The notes below the pieces were generated by a model, which did not search any database, was not told the origin of the DNA, and saw only the letters and a program-made list of their open reading frames with translations. Both the position numbers and the translations under genes were made by a program. From Dehalococcoidia bacterium (GTDB taxonomy: Bacteria; Chloroflexota; Dehalococcoidia; Dehalococcoidales; UBA3254), in the NCBI GenBank assembly GCA_030691835.1, contig JAUYDO010000005.1, positions 1 through 9,575 of the forward strand: DNA of 9,575 nt. The letters are read 5' to 3'. Below are positions 6,829 through 9,575 of this stretch, piece by piece; the first letter of the stretch is position 1, and every line of letters begins with the position of its first letter.

Positions 6829-7385
6829 TCATCCGCACTCGTTCCGAACGGCTTTGGATAACAGCACCGAGACTTTCCGGCCTAGAATTATATCAACATG
6901 CCAATCTTGCCATGTACTTCCCTGTGGTGGCTCCCAGTGTCTAAAGTGGCTACCCTCATCTATGAAGAGCGCATAAGCAATGTCGGCTGTTTTATCACCA
7001 GCAAAGTCTCTGCATACAAATTTTTTTATTCGTTCTATGTCTTCCAGTACCCCCTCGCGCCAGAACACTACAGGGAACTTGCGGGAAGGGATATCTTTCC
7101 GTTTATGAGCCGGTTCATACTTGAATTCAGCAACAAGCTCCAGAACGCCGTAAGGCTCAGAATGGCGAGATCCACACATAAGCTACGTCGCTCGCCGCGC
7201 CAGACAGGATAGTCGTTTAGAATCCTATAGGGGAGCCCCTTTTCCTCTATTTTGTCAATAATATGTGTCTGAACCGTCCAAACGATATCACGTTCTGCAA
7301 AGAAACGATACTGTTTGTAGCTCGCCCTAAGCCATACAATGGCTTCTTCAAATAGCTCGGTAGCAGATTTTATCTCCGTATACAT
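6829..7385 (-). pseudogene. Frameshifted PD-(D/E)xK nuclease-like hypothetical gene
   Basis: Two overlapping frames make one protein. The N-terminal piece (from ATG 7385) ends its meaningful sequence at ERRSLCVDLAIL near 7158. The C-terminal piece continues as EPYGVLELVAEFKYEPAHKR and runs to TGA at 6829. Joining them needs a -1 shift, as if one base had been lost around 7155-7160, and gives about 185 residues. The second frame has a stop just upstream (near 7184), so it is not an independent gene. The conserved Asp of CVDLAIL and the later EFK resemble the D and ExK of PD-(D/E)xK nucleases, and the break falls between them. No slippery heptamer is present at the junction. It could be a decayed gene or an assembly/sequencing error. 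The start has only a weak GAGAG directly before it. Confidence 0.7.
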
Positions 7386-7396
7386 CTCTCAGCGAC

Positions 7397-7425
7397 ATTC
7401 TAAACTAATACTTCCATCGTAGCAA
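7397..7425 (-). promoter_or_regulatory. Candidate minus-strand promoter for the nuclease remnant
   Basis: On the minus strand TTGCTA (7425-7420) and TAGAAT (7402-7397) are 17 bp apart and match the sigma-70 hexamers at 4/6 and 5/6. Transcription would begin only a few bases before ATG at 7385, giving an almost leaderless message, which fits that gene's lack of a good ribosome site. It might also feed the molybdopterin operon further on. Confidence 0.4.
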
Positions 7426-7464
7426 GTTACTTATTCGCCGTCGCAAGTGATCTATCAATTCGCC
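7422..7464. repeat. Paired direct repeats in the divergent promoter region
   Basis: GCAAGT occurs at 7422-7427 and 7443-7448 (21 bp apart, two helical turns). ATTCGCC occurs at 7433-7439 and 7458-7464. The first copy includes the dyad AAGTTACTT (7424-7432) and overlaps the minus-strand -35; the second block ends 3 bp before the plus-strand -35. The position suits an operator or activator site shared by the two divergent promoters. No regulator gene is in the window. Confidence 0.4.
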
Positions 7465-7467
7465 ATG

Positions 7468-7497
7468 TTGACATGGATATGAATAATCCTATACAAT
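7468..7497 (+). promoter_or_regulatory. Sigma-70-type promoter for the UbiD decarboxylase gene
   Basis: A perfect TTGACA (7468-7473) is followed 18 bp later by TACAAT (7492-7497, 5/6); the overlapping TATACA at 7490 gives 16 bp. Transcription would start near 7504 and leave a leader of about 80 nt before ATG 7584. The ATG at 7473 overlaps the -35 box and so would not be in the transcript. Confidence 0.6.
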
Positions 7498-7570
7498 GCC
7501 CGAAAACCTGCATAATTGCAAATGCCAATCCCAACTCAGCCGCATTGCCGGCGAAACAGGTTAGAGACGA

Positions 7571-7577
7571 AGAGGAG
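7571..7577 (+). promoter_or_regulatory. Ribosome binding site fixing the UbiD start
   Basis: AGAGGAG lies 6 nt before ATG 7584. The longer in-frame reading from 7473 adds 37 residues that are unlike UbiD proteins and has no comparable site. Confidence 0.8.
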
Positions 7578-7583
7578 TATTCA

Positions 7584-9008
7584 ATGAAAGACCTGAGACA
7601 ATTTATCCAGATGACTGAAGAAATGGGCGAGCTTAAGACGATTGAAGGTGCTCACTGGAACCTGGAGATAGGCGCTATTTGCCGACTCGTGGGCGCCGGG
7701 TCGGACCCGAGAGCTCTTCTCTTTGACAAAATCGAGGGTTATAAAGCAGGTTACCGTATCTTAGCCAACCCTTTTTGTACGGACAAGCGTGTTGCACTTG
7801 GATTGGGGCTGACCGTTGAGACAAGCCGCCCCGAGCTAGTACGCAAACTACGGGATAAACTCAACGAGCCTCTCAAGCTGATACCCCCGGTAGAGGTAAA
7901 AGACGCGCCGATACTTCAAAATGTTCAAACCGGAGATGATGTAGACCTTTTCAAATTTCCGACACCTAAATGGCAAGCCAGAGACGGCGGAAGATATATC
8001 GGCACCGGGGACAACGTAATCATGAAAGACCCCGATGAGGGCTGGGTAAATGTCTCCACCAACAGGGTTCAGATTCATGATAAATCGACAGCAACTATTT
8101 ACTTCGCTCCCGGTAAACATGGAGGCATGATTAGAGAAAAATATTGGAAACGAGGTCAAAGCTGCCCCGTAGCTATAACCTGTGGAAGCGAACCGCTGCT
8201 TGTTGTCATCGGGAGTTCAGCCATACCGTGGGGGATGCCGGAGTATGATTACGCGGGATGGTGGAAGAAGGAGCCTCTCGAAGTTATAAAGGGTCCCACC
8301 ACCGGTTTGCCGATACCCGCCCACGCCGAGATAGCCCTGGAGGGCGAGATGGTGCCGCCCGATGTAGAGACAAGGATTGAAGGTCCATTTTCGGAATGGA
8401 CGGGGCATTACAGCCCCGCAAAGCCGGAGTCGGCGGTAAGGATTAAATGCGTTTTACACCGGAATGACCCGATAATCCTCGGAGTCCTTCCGTTTCTGGG
8501 CCGCGGCGTCCCATACGGGCATACGCCTTTGGTTATATCGGCGCAGGTGTGGAACCATCTGGACAGACTGGTCCCCGGCGTCAAAGGAGTGTGGTGTCCC
8601 CCGGAGTTTCACAGGAATACGATAGTTATATCGCTGGCACAGAAATACGGCGGTCATGCCAAGCAGGCGGCGCTGGGGGCACTTTCACGGTATAACTACA
8701 GCGTCAAGTATGTTATCGTCGTGGATGATGATATAGACCCCTACAATATCCGTGAAGTCCTCTTCGCTCTGGCATTCAGAGCCGACCCGGAGAAGTTTGA
8801 CATTATCAGGGATTCCTGGTGTGATGGTCTGGAACCTCTTCTATCTCCCTTCAAGAGACAGACCGAAGATATCACTCATACAGCGGTGCTGATTACAGCC
8901 TGCAAACCTTACGCTTGGATGAAGGACTTTCCACCGGCAGCCGACGTAAATGTGAGCCAGCAGCTTCTGGAACAAATCGGACGGAAGTTTAAGGGAGTGT
9001 TACCTTAG
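7584..9008 (+). CDS. UbiD family (prenylated-FMN-dependent) decarboxylase
   Basis: The 474-residue product aligns by motif along the whole UbiD fold. By spacing against fungal Fdc1, the metal and prFMN ligands are N156, H179 (APGKHGG) and E220 (PEYDYAG). The catalytic triad is R161 (TNRVQ), E266 and E271 (EGPFSEW). N-R spacing is 5 and R-H spacing is 18, as in Fdc1. All catalytic residues are present, so it should be active given prFMN from a UbiX-type prenyltransferase, which is not in this window. Family members reversibly decarboxylate aromatic or unsaturated acids: 4-hydroxybenzoate, protocatechuate, gallate and phenylphosphate-type substrates, and the ubiquinone precursor. A stand-alone, divergently controlled copy next to a transhydroxylase-like enzyme and a TRAP permease points to catabolism rather than quinone synthesis; this is inference. 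It has a soluble, cytoplasmic profile without a signal peptide. The start is set by promoter position and ribosome site. Confidence 0.92.
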   Translation: MKDLRQFIQMTEEMGELKTIEGAHWNLEIGAICRLVGAGSDPRALLFDKIEGYKAGYRILANPFCTDKRVALGLGLTVETSRPELVRKLRDKLNEPLKLIPPVEVKDAPILQNVQTGDDVDLFKFPTPKWQARDGGRYIGTGDNVIMKDPDEGWVNVSTNRVQIHDKSTATIYFAPGKHGGMIREKYWKRGQSCPVAITCGSEPLLVVIGSSAIPWGMPEYDYAGWWKKEPLEVIKGPTTGLPIPAHAEIALEGEMVPPDVETRIEGPFSEWTGHYSPAKPESAVRIKCVLHRNDPIILGVLPFLGRGVPYGHTPLVISAQVWNHLDRLVPGVKGVWCPPEFHRNTIVISLAQKYGGHAKQAALGALSRYNYSVKYVIVVDDDIDPYNIREVLFALAFRADPEKFDIIRDSWCDGLEPLLSPFKRQTEDITHTAVLITACKPYAWMKDFPPAADVNVSQQLLEQIGRKFKGVLP

Positions 9009-9104
9009 CGTGGCGGATATGTCATACTGTTGAATCTAACGTTTTTCCGGTCAAAGTGCCACGCAAGACTTTAGATTTAAGATACCAGGTATGAATGAGT
9101 TCCG
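9009..9104. other. Convergent intergenic gap with interleaved inverted repeats
   Basis: GCGTGGC (9008-9014) pairs perfectly with GCCACGC (9058-9064). TTGAATCTAA (9030-9039) pairs with TTAGATTTAA (9071-9080) with one mismatch, and the two pairs interleave. ATACC/GGTAT (9082-9086/9088-9092) forms a further short dyad. The gap separates the ends of UbiD (plus) and the TRAP permease (minus). It may help end transcription from both sides, but no hairpin with a T-run is present in either direction. Confidence 0.4.
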
Positions 9105-9575
9105 TTAGTAGGTATCACTTTCTTTTGTAGATAAACCGGTGGCATTCCTGTTCTTTATTCGGCTCTTTGTTTTAATCCACTCATAGAGTAAGAAAGCTAT
9201 AGTTATGCCTAATCCTACTATAGTCCACATCTGAACGGGTATTATCATCACCAGTGCCCCTATGGCACCCCAAATTCTCTCCGGTATGTTCAATTTGCTG
9301 AATAAGTAGCCCTCTACGGCTACAGCTACAAATATGATTCCAATAATTGAAAGGATAACGCGGATAACGATGTCTGTCCATGAGCCTATCAATAACAGAG
9401 TTGGGGCAAAGGCGAAAATGAAAGGGACAATGTACGCGGCGATACCAAGGCGAATTCCTACCCATGCTGTTCGCATAGGTCCGGCGCCGGCTATGCCAGC
9501 TGCAACATAGGTCGCGGTGCACACTGGCGGAGTAATAAAGGATAATACTCCAAAATAGAATATGAAGAGGTGGGC
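9105..9575 (-). CDS. TRAP transporter fused permease (DctQM/TAXI type), C-terminal part
   Basis: The frame is open to the right edge, giving 157 visible residues. It begins inside the gene with HLFIFYFGVLSFITPPVC, the conserved loop of the large TRAP membrane subunit, followed by AAGIAGAGPMRTAWVG. Three or four hydrophobic helices follow (for example AAYIVPFIFAFAPTLLLIG, VILSIIGIIFVAVAVEGYLF and the GALVMIIPVQMWTIVGLGI stretch). A short basic cytoplasmic tail ends at TAA 9105. The extra helices after the core suggest the fused 4TM/12TM form that works with TAXI-type periplasmic binding proteins. The GTG near 9524 is internal, not the start. Such permeases take up carboxylates with Na+ or H+; in this setting it could import the acid used by UbiD, which is inference. 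The binding protein gene would be expected upstream, past the edge. Confidence 0.88.
   Translation of the reverse strand, partial: AHLFIFYFGVLSFITPPVCTATYVAAGIAGAGPMRTAWVGIRLGIAAYIVPFIFAFAPTLLLIGSWTDIVIRVILSIIGIIFVAVAVEGYLFSKLNIPERIWGAIGALVMIIPVQMWTIVGLGITIAFLLYEWIKTKSRIKNRNATGLSTKESDTY

Noticed and set aside
7155..7175. Programmed -1 ribosomal frameshift joining the two nuclease pieces
   Set aside because: There is no X-XXY-YYZ slippery heptamer and no strong stem following it, so a mutation or sequence error is the simpler reading.
9111..9116. Bidirectional terminator from GATACC (9081-9086) and GGTATC (9111-9116)
   Set aside because: The stem is only 6 bp with a long loop, it runs into the TRAP coding end, and no T-run follows on either strand.

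Overview
The window (about 50% G+C, tightly packed) looks like part of the genome of an anaerobic bacterium that degrades organic acids or aromatic compounds. The gene set is a tungsto/molybdopterin hydroxytransferase-like enzyme, a catabolic UbiD decarboxylase, a DUF35 zinc-ribbon protein and a fused TRAP permease. Such sets are common in uncultured Dehalococcoidia (Chloroflexota) and sulfate-reducer lineages. The lineage is a guess from family content; there is no rRNA or tRNA to anchor it.

Layout. Positions 1-166 (minus) hold the 5' end of a DUF35-type Zn-ribbon/OB-fold protein. Positions 167-494 carry no gene but a cluster of palindromes and hairpins. Four minus-strand genes follow in transcription order from 6767 down to 495: a molybdopterin alpha subunit (6767-4179), an iron-sulfur beta subunit with a C-terminal beta-barrel domain (4182-3352, TTGA overlap), a GlpA-like FAD oxidoreductase with a BFD-type [2Fe-2S] domain (3252-1729), and a GlpB-like FAD/NAD(P) oxidoreductase (1748-495, overlapping the previous gene by 20 bp). 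Upstream of the alpha subunit, also on the minus strand, lies a broken nuclease-like gene (7385-6829) split by a -1 frame change. A divergent control region (about 7386-7583) separates it from a plus-strand UbiD decarboxylase (7584-9008). The window ends with the C-terminal part of a fused TRAP-type permease on the minus strand (9105-9575, continuing past the edge).

How the genes may work together. The alpha/beta pair resembles pyrogallol:phloroglucinol transhydroxylase in subunit sizes, in the absence of an FeS cluster in alpha, and in the C-terminal barrel of beta. A UbiD decarboxylase next to it suggests a hydroxybenzoate (for example gallate-like) route: uptake by the TRAP system, decarboxylation by UbiD with prenylated FMN, then hydroxyl rearrangement by the molybdopterin enzyme. 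The beta subunit here keeps all four [4Fe-4S] cysteine sets, and the two flavoproteins next door look like an electron-transfer or dehydrogenase pair, so a net redox reaction is an equally good reading. No substrate can be fixed from sequence alone.

Regulation. The best promoter is TTGACA (7468-7473) with TACAAT (7492-7497), in front of UbiD. A weaker divergent one (7397-7425) faces the nuclease remnant and may also feed the molybdopterin operon. Repeated GCAAGT and ATTCGCC elements lie between them.
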